Assembly: GCA_026986055.1 (NCBI GenBank)
Contig: JALSPH010000057.1
Span: 1-15,627 of the forward strand
Source: Campylobacterales bacterium
GTDB taxonomy: Bacteria > Campylobacterota > Campylobacteria > Campylobacterales > Hydrogenimonadaceae
Direction of reading: 5' to 3'
Length of the DNA stretch: 15,627 bases
A model generated the notes under the pieces. It saw only the letters and a list, made by a program, of their open reading frames with translations, was not told the DNA's origin and ran no database searches. The position numbers and the translations under genes are program-made. Shown here piece after piece: positions 1 through 5,840 of this stretch. Each line of letters opens with the position of its first letter. Positions within the stretch are counted from its first letter, which is position 1.

Positions 1-246
1 GAATGCCACCAGAAAGTCCGCCTTCTCTTTCGGTACACTTTTATAACCTTTCTCTTCGAGGGTACTCTTTATGGCTCGTTTGAGCCTCTCTTGAGTCAGG
101 GTGATAACAGAAGAGTTTTTGGGAACTACGACCGCAAAACTCTTTAACTTTTTAAAGTCAAATTGCGGGTTGTAGTCGTTTTGAACGCGTAAGGATGAGC
201 AGCCTGCGAAAAATAGTACCGTAATAAATAGTATAAATCTTCTCAT
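1..246 (-). CDS. DUF4136-like lipoprotein, 3' end cut by window edge
   Basis: Reading the minus strand from ATG at 246 gives 82 codons open to the window edge, so the C-terminus is missing. The protein starts with a short basic and hydrophobic signal and a lipobox ending in Cys16 (FFAGC), which predicts a lipid-anchored envelope protein. The mature part begins with NDYNPQFDFKKLKSF, the pattern seen at the start of DUF4136 proteins (a Tyr/Asp/Phe-rich strand, then a helix with a conserved 'KGY' further on; KGYKS is visible near residue 70). It is a paralogue of the gene immediately upstream and overlaps it by 4 bases (ATGA), so the two are very probably cotranslated. The function of DUF4136 lipoproteins is not established, and I infer only an envelope location. 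No alternative start fits the signal peptide better. Confidence 0.8.
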   Translation of the reverse strand, partial: MRRFILFITVLFFAGCSSLRVQNDYNPQFDFKKLKSFAVVVPKNSSVITLTQERLKRAIKSTLEEKGYKSVPKEKADFLVAF

Positions 247-791
247 TTGTCGCTCCTTGTAAAGGGTGAACCTTTTTTGGGAAAGTGGGAGAGTAGCTCG
301 CCTATCTCTTTTTCTATAACTTCACTCTTTTGCTTTGGAGTCAGGTTACTCCACCCTTTTGTAGCTTTGGCAGACCAGAAGACTCTTTTCGTTTTTGGAT
401 TTACCATCTTTAGAGAGAGCAAAATCTCATCTTGTTTGGGGGTTATGGCGGTAGAGATAGAGCCTGCGATGTTGCCGGAAATTCCGCCTATTCCTATGCC
501 GAAGGTAACGGGGGACGGACGGTTTTTCAATATTTCCAATCCATAAAGTACGGTGAAGTCTCCAAGGTCCGAGGCTTCGGAGTACCCTTTTTTAAAGAGT
601 ATATTCTCAAGTGCAGCTCTAATTCTCTCGTCGTTTATGGGGTCAGGCCGCAGACTTGGGTCTGCACGAAGCGTGAAGGTTTCAAGCCTGCTCGTATCGA
701 AATTAGGGTCGTAGTCGTAAGGCGGCGCTTTTAAAGCGCAACCAGAAAATATTGACGATACCAAAAGCGCCACTATTGCAAATCTGTTCAT
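243..791 (-). CDS. DUF4136-like lipoprotein, full length
   Basis: This encodes 182 residues. An N-terminal signal sequence of about 17 residues ends in a lipobox (FSGC) with the modified Cys at 18. The mature start (YDYDPNFDTSRLETFTL) and the later KKGY plus a DFTV strand match the layout of DUF4136 proteins. A glycine-rich segment follows (GIGIGGISGNIAGS, about residues 97-110), then a strand-rich half containing an RVFWSAKA motif, typical of the end of the domain. No enzyme motif is seen. Its stop overlaps the start of the next, paralogous lipoprotein by 4 bases, so this is a tandem duplication in one operon. There is no Shine-Dalgarno sequence before the ATG, and a TATAAT lies only 7 bases upstream of it, so the message may be leaderless. 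Biological role unknown. Confidence 0.85.
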   Translation of the reverse strand: MNRFAIVALLVSSIFSGCALKAPPYDYDPNFDTSRLETFTLRADPSLRPDPINDERIRAALENILFKKGYSEASDLGDFTVLYGLEILKNRPSPVTFGIGIGGISGNIAGSISTAITPKQDEILLSLKMVNPKTKRVFWSAKATKGWSNLTPKQKSEVIEKEIGELLSHFPKKGSPFTRSDK

Positions 792-798
792 AACATAT

Positions 799-804
799 AT
801 TATA
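799..804 (-). promoter_or_regulatory. -10 promoter element of the DUF4136 lipoprotein pair
   Basis: On the minus strand a perfect TATAAT is followed by seven bases and then the ATG at 791. With normal spacing, transcription would start at about 792-791, at or one base before the start codon. No convincing -35 box is present, which is common for the housekeeping sigma factor of this phylum. There is no Shine-Dalgarno sequence to compete with the leaderless reading. The rest of 792-862 shows no other gene and no clear terminator. Confidence 0.5.
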
Positions 805-862
805 CTGTTTTGGCGTTAACATTTATTTCATTATCAACTTCACAGATGGTTCAAGCGGGAAT

Positions 863-1261
863 TTACAAATATTTTTTTACAAACTCCACACTTTGCAAAA
901 CCTCAATATCACCTCTATAAAACTTCAGATCGTTGGATACAATGAGGCTGCATCCAGCCATATCCGCACATACATATTGTACCGAGTCTTCTATATCGCC
1001 ATTGTCAATTTGAAGTGCCGATTCGAAAATTGCGTTGTCGGCACCCAATACTTTAAATGTTTGATTTATGAGTTGTAAAAACTCCTTTATACTCTTTGCC
1101 TGTTTCGAGGCTATATAGTCGATATTCAGTAATGTTATATCGGCAACATGCCCGTCAAAGAGTTGTTGATGACAGCTGTTTAGGATTTTTGCGGATTCCA
1201 AAACGGCATCTCGATTGAAAAGAACATCCAAAAAGATGTTTGTATCGAGAAAAATCTTCAA
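863..1261 (-). CDS. PIN-domain toxin (VapC-like, PIN_3-type)
   Basis: The 132-residue protein opens with KIFLDTNIFLDVLFNRD, the first strand and acidic site (Asp6) of PIN-domain ribonucleases, most like the PF13470 (PIN_3) subgroup. Later acidic positions that could complete the metal site are Glu22, Asp92 in IEDSVQYVCAD, and Asp111 in IVSNDLKFY; the S/TND-LKF pattern is the usual last PIN motif. PIN toxins cut RNA, often tRNA or rRNA, using magnesium; the target here is unknown. The start codon is TTG at 1261-1259, with AGGA seven bases upstream, and it overlaps the antitoxin stop by 4 bases (TTGA). A weak start coupled to the antitoxin fits the need for antitoxin excess. The catalytic set looks intact, so the toxin is probably functional. 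Confidence 0.85.
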   Translation of the reverse strand: MKIFLDTNIFLDVLFNRDAVLESAKILNSCHQQLFDGHVADITLLNIDYIASKQAKSIKEFLQLINQTFKVLGADNAIFESALQIDNGDIEDSVQYVCADMAGCSLIVSNDLKFYRGDIEVLQSVEFVKKYL

Positions 1262-1506
1262 TTTACTATCCTATTGTACTTTTCGTCTTCGGTTTTGAAG
1301 TTGCTATCCAGCATACCTATGAATTTCTCGAAACCATCATCTTTTGTGGAACTCGTTTTTGCGGCTCTCTTTAAAAGGGCACGATACTCTTCGTAAGGTA
1401 TTATTACAGCTTTTTTGATATTGGACTTTTTGTCGACTATGATCGAGGTTTTGTTAAGCAACTTCGTAAATTGAGCCTGTGCTTGTGAAATACTCAACTC
1501 CAACAC
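1258..1506 (-). CDS. Phd/YefM-like antitoxin of the PIN toxin
   Basis: From GTG at 1506 this encodes 82 residues. The N-terminus (LELSISQAQAQFTKLLNK) is the Phd/YefM DNA-binding pattern, a short strand followed by a helix containing 'A..F..LL', and IKKAVIIPYEEYRALLKR follows as the second half of that fold. The C-terminal third is charged and probably disordered until it wraps the toxin. I prefer the GTG start because AGGAG (1516-1512) lies 5 bases upstream and the protein then begins as family members do. In-frame ATGs at 1533 and 1548 would add 9 or 14 residues; the 1548 ATG would lie upstream of the predicted transcription start, and neither has a good ribosome site. The gene overlaps the toxin by 4 bases. 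It should neutralise the toxin and repress its own promoter. Confidence 0.8.
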   Translation of the reverse strand: MLELSISQAQAQFTKLLNKTSIIVDKKSNIKKAVIIPYEEYRALLKRAAKTSSTKDDGFEKFIGMLDSNFKTEDEKYNRIVN

Positions 1507-1511
1507 TCGCA

Positions 1512-1516
1512 CTCCT
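1512..1516 (-). promoter_or_regulatory. Ribosome binding site deciding the antitoxin start
   Basis: AGGAG on the minus strand, five bases before GTG at 1506. It is the only good Shine-Dalgarno sequence near the three possible in-frame starts, and it is the reason for choosing the shorter antitoxin. Confidence 0.65.
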
Positions 1517-1518
1517 TT

Positions 1519-1550
1519 ATATGTATATTTCATAATAAATATATACATAT
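1519..1550. promoter_or_regulatory. Inverted repeat at the toxin-antitoxin promoter, candidate operator
   Basis: ATATGTATAT at 1519-1528 and ATATACATAT at 1541-1550 form a perfect 10-bp inverted repeat with a 12-base spacer. The arms are 22 bp apart start to start, about two helical turns. The repeat spans the predicted transcription start and touches the -10 box, so a bound antitoxin or toxin-antitoxin complex would block RNA polymerase. Autoregulation through palindromes is known for Phd/YefM systems; binding here is inferred. AT-rich DNA makes such repeats somewhat easier to get by chance. Confidence 0.5.
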
Positions 1551-1554
1551 TATA
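1549..1554 (-). promoter_or_regulatory. -10 promoter element of the toxin-antitoxin pair
   Basis: A perfect TATAAT on the minus strand predicts a start near 1542 and a leader of about 35 bases before the GTG at 1506. No clear -35 box is seen. It lies between the cupin stop and the antitoxin start, so the pair can be transcribed independently of the cupin gene. Confidence 0.5.
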
Positions 1555-1577
1555 CTTAGAATGATATTAAAAAAGTT

Positions 1578-1919
1578 TTATAGATTCAAAACCGCATTCA
1601 CTCTTTTTACGCTGTCGCTTTTGCTTAGGCTAAGTCTTACTACAGACTCCTCGTTGGCTTTGAGAGAGTGGACTACGTTTGGCTCCAAGGCTATTAGATC
1701 CCCGCATTTTAGAGTGACGCACTTTTCAGGAAGCCCAAACTCTATCTCTCCTCTTAAGACCATCACGGTTATCGGGTAGGCGGTTTTATGCTCTTTCATT
1801 ACCTGACCCGCTTTGAAGGCTATGCGTATCTCTTTCGTAAAACCGCTTTCAAGCATTGGGGTGATGGCTACATGTTCGTCGTTGAACTCAAGATCTTTGA
1901 AAAACGAGGCGGTCTGCAT
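1578..1919 (-). CDS. Small single-domain cupin protein
   Basis: This is a 113-residue protein that consists almost entirely of one cupin beta-barrel. The first cupin motif is visible as AGQVMKEHKTAYPITVMVLRG (about 37-57) with His44 and the characteristic VLRGEIEF turn. The second motif is CGDLIALEPNVVHSL (72-86) with Pro80 and His84. Only two of the usual histidine ligands are obvious, so metal binding and catalysis are uncertain; it could be a metal- or small-ligand-binding protein. There is no signal peptide, so it is cytoplasmic. The ATG at 1919 has AAAGGA upstream at good spacing. It is divergent from fmt and has a TATAAT and a perfect FNR-like box upstream, which suggests oxygen- or redox-linked control. 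Function beyond the fold is not recognised. Confidence 0.85.
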   Translation of the reverse strand: MQTASFFKDLEFNDEHVAITPMLESGFTKEIRIAFKAGQVMKEHKTAYPITVMVLRGEIEFGLPEKCVTLKCGDLIALEPNVVHSLKANEESVVRLSLSKSDSVKRVNAVLNL

Positions 1920-1948
1920 CGAGTATCCTTTAAGGCTTTTTATGTGTG

Positions 1949-1954
1949 ATTATA
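1949..1954 (-). promoter_or_regulatory. -10 promoter element of the cupin gene
   Basis: A perfect TATAAT on the minus strand predicts transcription from about 1942, with a leader of about 22 bases that includes the AAAGGA ribosome site. The -35 position reads ATTTTT and is poor, consistent with a promoter that needs an activator. Confidence 0.5.
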
Positions 1955-1976
1955 TGAGCTTTTCATATTAAAAAAA

Positions 1977-1990
1977 TTGATTTAAATCAA
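1977..1990. promoter_or_regulatory. Perfect FNR/CRP-family box
   Basis: TTGATTTAAATCAA is a perfect 14-bp palindrome and matches the FNR consensus TTGAT-N4-ATCAA at all ten defined positions. Its centre (1983.5) is 41.5 bp upstream of the predicted cupin transcription start, the classical class II activator position. It is also about 59.5 bp upstream of the predicted fmt start, near but not at the class I position. Which regulator binds is unknown; Campylobacterota have several CRP/FNR-family proteins. Confidence 0.55.
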
Positions 1991-2027
1991 ACGATGGAAA
2001 AACTTTACCTCGCTCTCATCGGAGTGG

Positions 2028-2036
2028 TGGTAATAT
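2028..2036 (+). promoter_or_regulatory. Possible extended -10 promoter for fmt
   Basis: TGGTAATAT is an extended -10 (TGN plus TAATAT) that predicts a start near 2043 and a 28-base leader containing GGAG at 2062-2065, five bases before the fmt ATG. No -35 box is evident. It would drive the fmt-birA-parA-parB group. Confidence 0.35.
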
Positions 2037-2070
2037 TTCAAAAGATATTGTCAAAGTTTTTGGAGATCTA

Positions 2071-2976
2071 ATGAGAATAGTTTTTATGGGTACCCCCGAC
2101 TATGCGGATGAGATATTGAAAAGATTGATAAAAGAGGAGGGTATAGATGTTGTTTTAGTATATACCCAGCCCGACAAACCGGTAGGCAGAAAAAAGGTTT
2201 TGACTCCTCCGCCGGTAAAGGTGACGGCGCAAAAACACGCTATACGCTGCTTCCAACCTAGCTCGTTGAGGGGTGAGGGTATAGCCGAAGAGATATCCAA
2301 GGAGTCGCCGGACTTCATTGTCGTTGCAGCTTACGGACAGCTATTGCCGAAAACTATTTTGGATATTGCGCCGTGTATAAATCTTCACGCCTCTTTACTT
2401 CCGAAATATAGGGGTGCAAGCCCTATTCAGCAGGCTCTTTTAAATGGGGAGAAAGAGACGGGAGTGACGGCGATGCTTATGGAGGAGGGGCTAGACAGCG
2501 GCCCTGTTTTGGGCTGGAGCGTAACCGAAATAGGAGTCGATGAAAGAAAGGAGGAGCTTTTTGAGAGGCTCTCGAAAATAGCCGCAAAACTTACCGTATC
2601 TACTTTAAAGGGTTTTGACGACATATTGCCGCTGCCCCAATGCGATGCCGATGCGAGTTATTGCAAAAAGATCGGCAAAAGAGACGGTCTTGTCGCTTTT
2701 GAAATGAGGGCTCAAGAGATATATAACCGCTTCAGAGCATACGAGGGGTGGCCCGGAATCTATCTTGAGAGCGGGTTGAAACTTCTCGATATTTTGCTTG
2801 AGAGCGGTGAAGGGAGGCCCGGAGAGATTGTTGCGGTCGATGAGGATGGGGTAACCGTTGCCTGCAGGGTCGGCGCTTTGAAGATAAAAGAGGTGCAGCC
2901 CCCTTCGAAAAAGAGGATGGATGCTTTAAGCTACATAAGAGGGAGAAGGTTGAAGGTTGCAGATATACTCGTTTGA
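2071..2976 (+). CDS. fmt: Methionyl-tRNA formyltransferase
   Basis: Fmt transfers a formyl group from 10-formyltetrahydrofolate to Met-tRNA(fMet) so that translation can start with formylmethionine. The 301-residue length is close to the usual 310-315. The N-terminal Rossmann-like domain starts MRIVFMGTPDYA. The signature NLHASLLPKYRGASPI at 104-119 supplies the catalytic Asn104 and His106, and EEGLDSGP supplies Asp142. The positively charged loop (PVGRKKVLTPPPVK, 37-50) that contacts the tRNA acceptor stem is present. The C-terminal part from about 205 is the OB-like tRNA-binding domain, ending in PPSKKRMDALSYIRGRR. The ATG has GGAG five bases upstream. It overlaps birA by 20 bases. Cytoplasmic and intact. 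Confidence 0.97.
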   Translation: MRIVFMGTPDYADEILKRLIKEEGIDVVLVYTQPDKPVGRKKVLTPPPVKVTAQKHAIRCFQPSSLRGEGIAEEISKESPDFIVVAAYGQLLPKTILDIAPCINLHASLLPKYRGASPIQQALLNGEKETGVTAMLMEEGLDSGPVLGWSVTEIGVDERKEELFERLSKIAAKLTVSTLKGFDDILPLPQCDADASYCKKIGKRDGLVAFEMRAQEIYNRFRAYEGWPGIYLESGLKLLDILLESGEGRPGEIVAVDEDGVTVACRVGALKIKEVQPPSKKRMDALSYIRGRRLKVADILV

Positions 2977-3592
2977 TACTCTGGAGTCGACGCAGGTTTG
3001 GCTAGTCGAGAAGCTTCTTGCAAAAGAAGTCGAGGTGCCGTGTGCCGTTATTGCCGCTATGCAGACGGACGGTATAGGAAGCAGAAACAACAGGTGGATA
3101 GGGAAAAGAGGAAATTTTTTCGCCTCCCTGGCACTAAGGCAGCAAGATCTGCCATCCGATCTTCCCATAACTGCAACTTCGATTTTTTTCTCATATTTGA
3201 TGAAAAAAACTCTCTTTGAAAAGGGTTCTGAATGTTGGCTCAAATGGCCCAACGATTTATACTTGAAAGAGCGTAAAATAGGGGGCTGCATAACTGCGAA
3301 AAAAGGTGAAAACATTGTTGTCGGAATTGGAGTCAATATAGTCGATGCGCCCCAAGATTTCGGGGTTTTGGACATAGAAACAGAGCCGATGGAGCTTTTG
3401 GAAGCATTTTTGAAAAAAGTGAAAAATCCTCCATCATGGAAGCAGATTTTTAGCAACTATAGTTTAGAATTTGAAAAGAGCAAAAACTACCGTGCCCATA
3501 TCGGGAACGAAATGGTGGAGTTGAAGGGTGCCGTTTTGCAAAAGGACGGCTCTCTGAAAATCGGTCAAAGAAGGGTTGTGAGTCTAAGATGA
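2957..3592 (+). CDS. birA: Biotin--[acetyl-CoA carboxylase] ligase, short form
   Basis: BirA makes biotinyl-AMP and attaches biotin to the carboxyl carrier protein of acetyl-CoA carboxylase (and any other biotin enzyme). The 211 residues contain only the catalytic domain; the N-terminal helix-turn-helix of the E. coli repressor form is absent, so it cannot act as a biotin repressor. Visible motifs are FDTLESTQ (6-13), the biotinyl-AMP loop as QTDGIGSRNNRW (36-47), KWPND (96-100), KIGG (107-110) and GIGVNI (123-128). The start is a TTG, placed 20 bases inside the end of fmt, with AGAAGG upstream; this gives the expected N-terminus just before the FDTLEST motif. Its stop overlaps the parA ATG by 4 bases (ATGA). 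Expression is probably coupled to both neighbours. Confidence 0.92.
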   Translation: MQIYSFDTLESTQVWLVEKLLAKEVEVPCAVIAAMQTDGIGSRNNRWIGKRGNFFASLALRQQDLPSDLPITATSIFFSYLMKKTLFEKGSECWLKWPNDLYLKERKIGGCITAKKGENIVVGIGVNIVDAPQDFGVLDIETEPMELLEAFLKKVKNPPSWKQIFSNYSLEFEKSKNYRAHIGNEMVELKGAVLQKDGSLKIGQRRVVSLR

Positions 3593-4377
3593 GTGAAATA
3601 ATTACGATAGCCAATCAAAAGGGCGGAGTGGGAAAGACGACTACGGCGGTAAATCTGGCGGCATCTTTGGCGGTAGCGGAGAAGAGGGTTCTTCTTATAG
3701 ATGCGGATCCTCAGGCAAACGCCACGACTAGCCTCGGTTTTCACAGAAACGATTACGAATACAACATATACCATGTGCTCATAGGTGCGAAAAAGATTTC
3801 CGACACCATCTTGAAAACCACTCTTCCGACGCTGCACCTCGTCCCTTCAAATATCGGTCTGGTCGGAGTCGAGAAGGAGTTTTACGACTCGGAGACCAGG
3901 AAAGGGAGAGAGCTTGTTTTAAAGCGTAAGATAGATGAGATCAAAAAAGATTACGACTATATCATCATAGATTCTCCTCCGGCTCTAGGGCCAATAACCA
4001 TCAACGCACTCAGTGCGGCACACTCTGTGATCATCCCGATTCAGTGCGAGTTTTTCGCCCTCGAAGGGCTTGCGCAGCTTCTAAACACGATTCGCCTCAT
4101 AAAAAAGACGATAAATCCCAAACTGAAAATAAAAGGCTTTCTGCCGACTATGTACAGCGGCCAGAACAACCTCTCCAAACAGGTTTTTGCCGACTTGACC
4201 CAACACTTCAAGAACAAACTCTTCAAATCAACCGAGGATGACGAGTTCATAGTCATTCCCCGCAACGTCAAGCTTGCCGAAAGCCCGAGTTTCGGCAAAC
4301 CCGTTATTCTTTACGACGTAAAATCGACCGGATCAAGAGCCTACCAGCACTTGGCCCAGGCTATCTTGGCCAAATAA
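3589..4377 (+). CDS. parA: Chromosome partitioning ATPase ParA (Soj)
   Basis: ParA ATPases bind DNA as ATP dimers and move ParB-bound origins to daughter cells. The 262-residue protein has the deviant Walker A box KGGVGKTT at 11-18 with the signature lysine Lys11. Motif A' follows as LLIDADPQANAT (35-46), and the Walker B strand is IIIDSPP (125-131). There is no N-terminal DNA-binding extension, so it is the short chromosomal (Soj) type rather than the plasmid P1 type. The ATG overlaps the birA stop (ATGA) and parB follows after 13 bases, the usual chromosomal pairing. No parS site was recognised close by, which is common because sites scatter around the origin. This position suggests, but does not prove, that the window is near the replication origin. 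Confidence 0.96.
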   Translation: MSEIITIANQKGGVGKTTTAVNLAASLAVAEKRVLLIDADPQANATTSLGFHRNDYEYNIYHVLIGAKKISDTILKTTLPTLHLVPSNIGLVGVEKEFYDSETRKGRELVLKRKIDEIKKDYDYIIIDSPPALGPITINALSAAHSVIIPIQCEFFALEGLAQLLNTIRLIKKTINPKLKIKGFLPTMYSGQNNLSKQVFADLTQHFKNKLFKSTEDDEFIVIPRNVKLAESPSFGKPVILYDVKSTGSRAYQHLAQAILAK

Positions 4378-4390
4378 CAAAGAGGCGAAG

Positions 4391-5272
4391 ATGGGAAAAA
4401 AGCAAAAAAGCAAATCTCTCGGCAGAGGCCTTGGAGCTATACTGGGTGAGGTTGCGGAAGCTTACGAAAACGAGTTTCAATCGAGTGAAGACGCTGGAGA
4501 GCGCGTCGTAGAGATTCCTCTTTCTGAGATTCTCCCCAACCCCTATCAGCCCAGAAAACATTTCGACGAGAGTGCCATCAAAGAGCTCTCCGAGTCGATC
4601 AAAAGACACGGACTCCTGCAACCTGTAGTGGTGATAGAGCAGAATGGGGAGTATGTGCTGATAGCCGGTGAGAGGCGTGTCCGTGCAAGCAAGATGGCAG
4701 GTCTTGAGACGATACGAGCGATCGTTGCCGACATAGATCGATCGAAATTCAGAGAGCTGGCTCTCATAGAAAATATTCAACGCGAAGAGTTGAATCCCGT
4801 AGAGCTTGCCAGGTCGTATAAAGAGCTTATAGAAGAGTACGGTATCACGCAGGAAGAGCTTGCGAAAGTCATCCACAAAAGCAGGACGCAGATAACCAAT
4901 ACGCTGAGACTGCTTCAGCTTGATGAGTACGTTCTGGAAAAGCTGCTCTCTTCACAGATATCGCAGGGGCATGCAAAGGTTCTTGTCGGCTTGGATCAGA
5001 AAAATCAGCGTATCGTTTGCGACACGATAACGGGACAGAAGCTGAGTGTAAGAGAGACGGAACAACTCGTTTCAAGAATAAAGAGGGGCTCTGAGTCTGA
5101 AGAGAGAGGCAAAAGTGCAAAAAGAGAGAGCGAATCTTTCGACCTTTTGGCATACAAAGAGGTTATAAGAGACCACATCCCTTACAAAACAGCTGTCAAA
5201 AAGAAGAAGGTAGAGATAGAGTTCAAGGATGAAAATGAACTCAAATCCTTTCTTAAAAGGTTTGCCGGGTAG
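4391..5272 (+). CDS. parB: Chromosome partitioning protein ParB (Spo0J)
   Basis: ParB binds parS sites, spreads along DNA as a CTP-dependent clamp and stimulates ParA. The 293 residues show the basic N-terminal peptide that activates ParA (KSKSLGRGLGAILGE, 6-20), then the ParB/sulfiredoxin-like CTPase domain beginning IPLSEILPNPYQPRKHF (42-58) with the nucleotide motif GERRVRASKMAGL at 93-105. RELALIENIQREELNP (121-136) follows. The parS-reading helix-turn-helix is about 152-173 (ITQEELAKVIHKSRTQITNT). A charged linker leads to the C-terminal dimer domain (about 245-293). The ATG is preceded by GAGGCGAAG, a moderate ribosome site. It is 13 bases from parA; 135 bases separate it from atpF', with no strong terminator between, so readthrough into the ATP synthase genes is possible. 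Confidence 0.96.
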   Translation: MGKKQKSKSLGRGLGAILGEVAEAYENEFQSSEDAGERVVEIPLSEILPNPYQPRKHFDESAIKELSESIKRHGLLQPVVVIEQNGEYVLIAGERRVRASKMAGLETIRAIVADIDRSKFRELALIENIQREELNPVELARSYKELIEEYGITQEELAKVIHKSRTQITNTLRLLQLDEYVLEKLLSSQISQGHAKVLVGLDQKNQRIVCDTITGQKLSVRETEQLVSRIKRGSESEERGKSAKRESESFDLLAYKEVIRDHIPYKTAVKKKKVEIEFKDENELKSFLKRFAG

Positions 5273-5368
5273 TTCCGGCTGCGATATTTTGAAATCGGAG
5301 CGGGAGCGATGTTTCGAGGCTCCAAACTGGAGGAATTGTATTATCCTTAATTTTTAATTTTGGATAAA

Positions 5369-5374
5369 TATGAT
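5369..5374 (+). promoter_or_regulatory. Possible -10 promoter element of the ATP synthase operon
   Basis: TATGAT (5 of 6 matches to TATAAT) sits downstream of an AT-rich tract at 5347-5360, the arrangement usual for housekeeping promoters in this phylum, which often lack a -35 box. It predicts a start near 5381 and a leader of about 27 bases with a strong ribosome site at 5394-5400. Confidence 0.4.
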
Positions 5375-5393
5375 AACATTGCCCAATTTTTTG

Positions 5394-5400
5394 AAAGGAG
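5394..5400 (+). promoter_or_regulatory. Ribosome binding site deciding the atpF' start
   Basis: AAAGGAG lies seven bases before ATG 5408. An in-frame TTG at 5360 would lengthen the protein by 16 residues, but it lies upstream of the predicted transcription start and has no ribosome site, so the ATG is chosen. Confidence 0.75.
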
Positions 5401-5407
5401 AGAGCGA

Positions 5408-5830
5408 ATGCTGGATATTGATCCTTCCTTGATGCTGGTAGTTGCAGTGGTCTTTTTGATACTTATAGTTCTGCTTAACAGCTGGCTTTACCAACCACTC
5501 TTGGCGTTTATGGATGAGCGCGACAAGAGTATACGCAAAGATCTGGAAAGTGTAAGTGAAACAAGCTCGGACGTAGAGGAGCTTAAAGCGAAAACAGAAG
5601 CGATAATAACGGAGGCCAAAAACGAAGCGGCGGCTATGAGAGCCAAGACGATAGAGGAGTCCAAGCTTCTTGCGGCGAGTAAAATAGAGGCCAAAAAAGA
5701 GGAACTTGAAGAGAAGTACAAGGGATTTCTCGACGAACTGAAAAGAGAGGAAGAGGAGCTCAAAAGTGAACTCCTTTCCCAAATGCCGCTTTTCAAAGAG
5801 TCTTTGAAAGCCAAATTCAGTCAAATTTAA
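5408..5830 (+). CDS. atpF': ATP synthase Fo subunit b'
   Basis: The b' subunit pairs with b to form the peripheral stalk that stops the F1 head from rotating. From ATG 5408 it is 140 residues: a short N-terminus, one membrane segment at about 7-25 (LMLVVAVVFLILIVLLNSW), and then a long, highly charged helix (about 35-130) that should form a coiled coil with b. The membrane segment followed by YQPLLAFMDERDKSIRKDL is the usual b/b' junction. It directly precedes a second b-type gene after 10 bases. A divergent b plus b' pair is typical of photosynthetic bacteria, cyanobacteria and Campylobacterota, unlike E. coli, which has two identical b copies. The operon contains no a or c subunit gene, so those must be elsewhere. 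Confidence 0.9.
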   Translation: MLDIDPSLMLVVAVVFLILIVLLNSWLYQPLLAFMDERDKSIRKDLESVSETSSDVEELKAKTEAIITEAKNEAAAMRAKTIEESKLLAASKIEAKKEELEEKYKGFLDELKREEEELKSELLSQMPLFKESLKAKFSQI

Positions 5831-5840
5831 AGGAGATAAC

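Noticed and set aside
1561..1779. Plus-strand frame of 72 codons over the cupin gene
   Set aside because: It is antisense to a clear cupin domain, has no ribosome site and no recognisable protein features.
5296..5340. Possible terminator or attenuator between parB and atpF'
   Set aside because: GGAGC/GCTCC (5303-5307 with 5319-5323) and an overlapping CTCC/GGAG stem can form, but stems are 4-5 bp and no T-run follows directly, so it is not a credible terminator.
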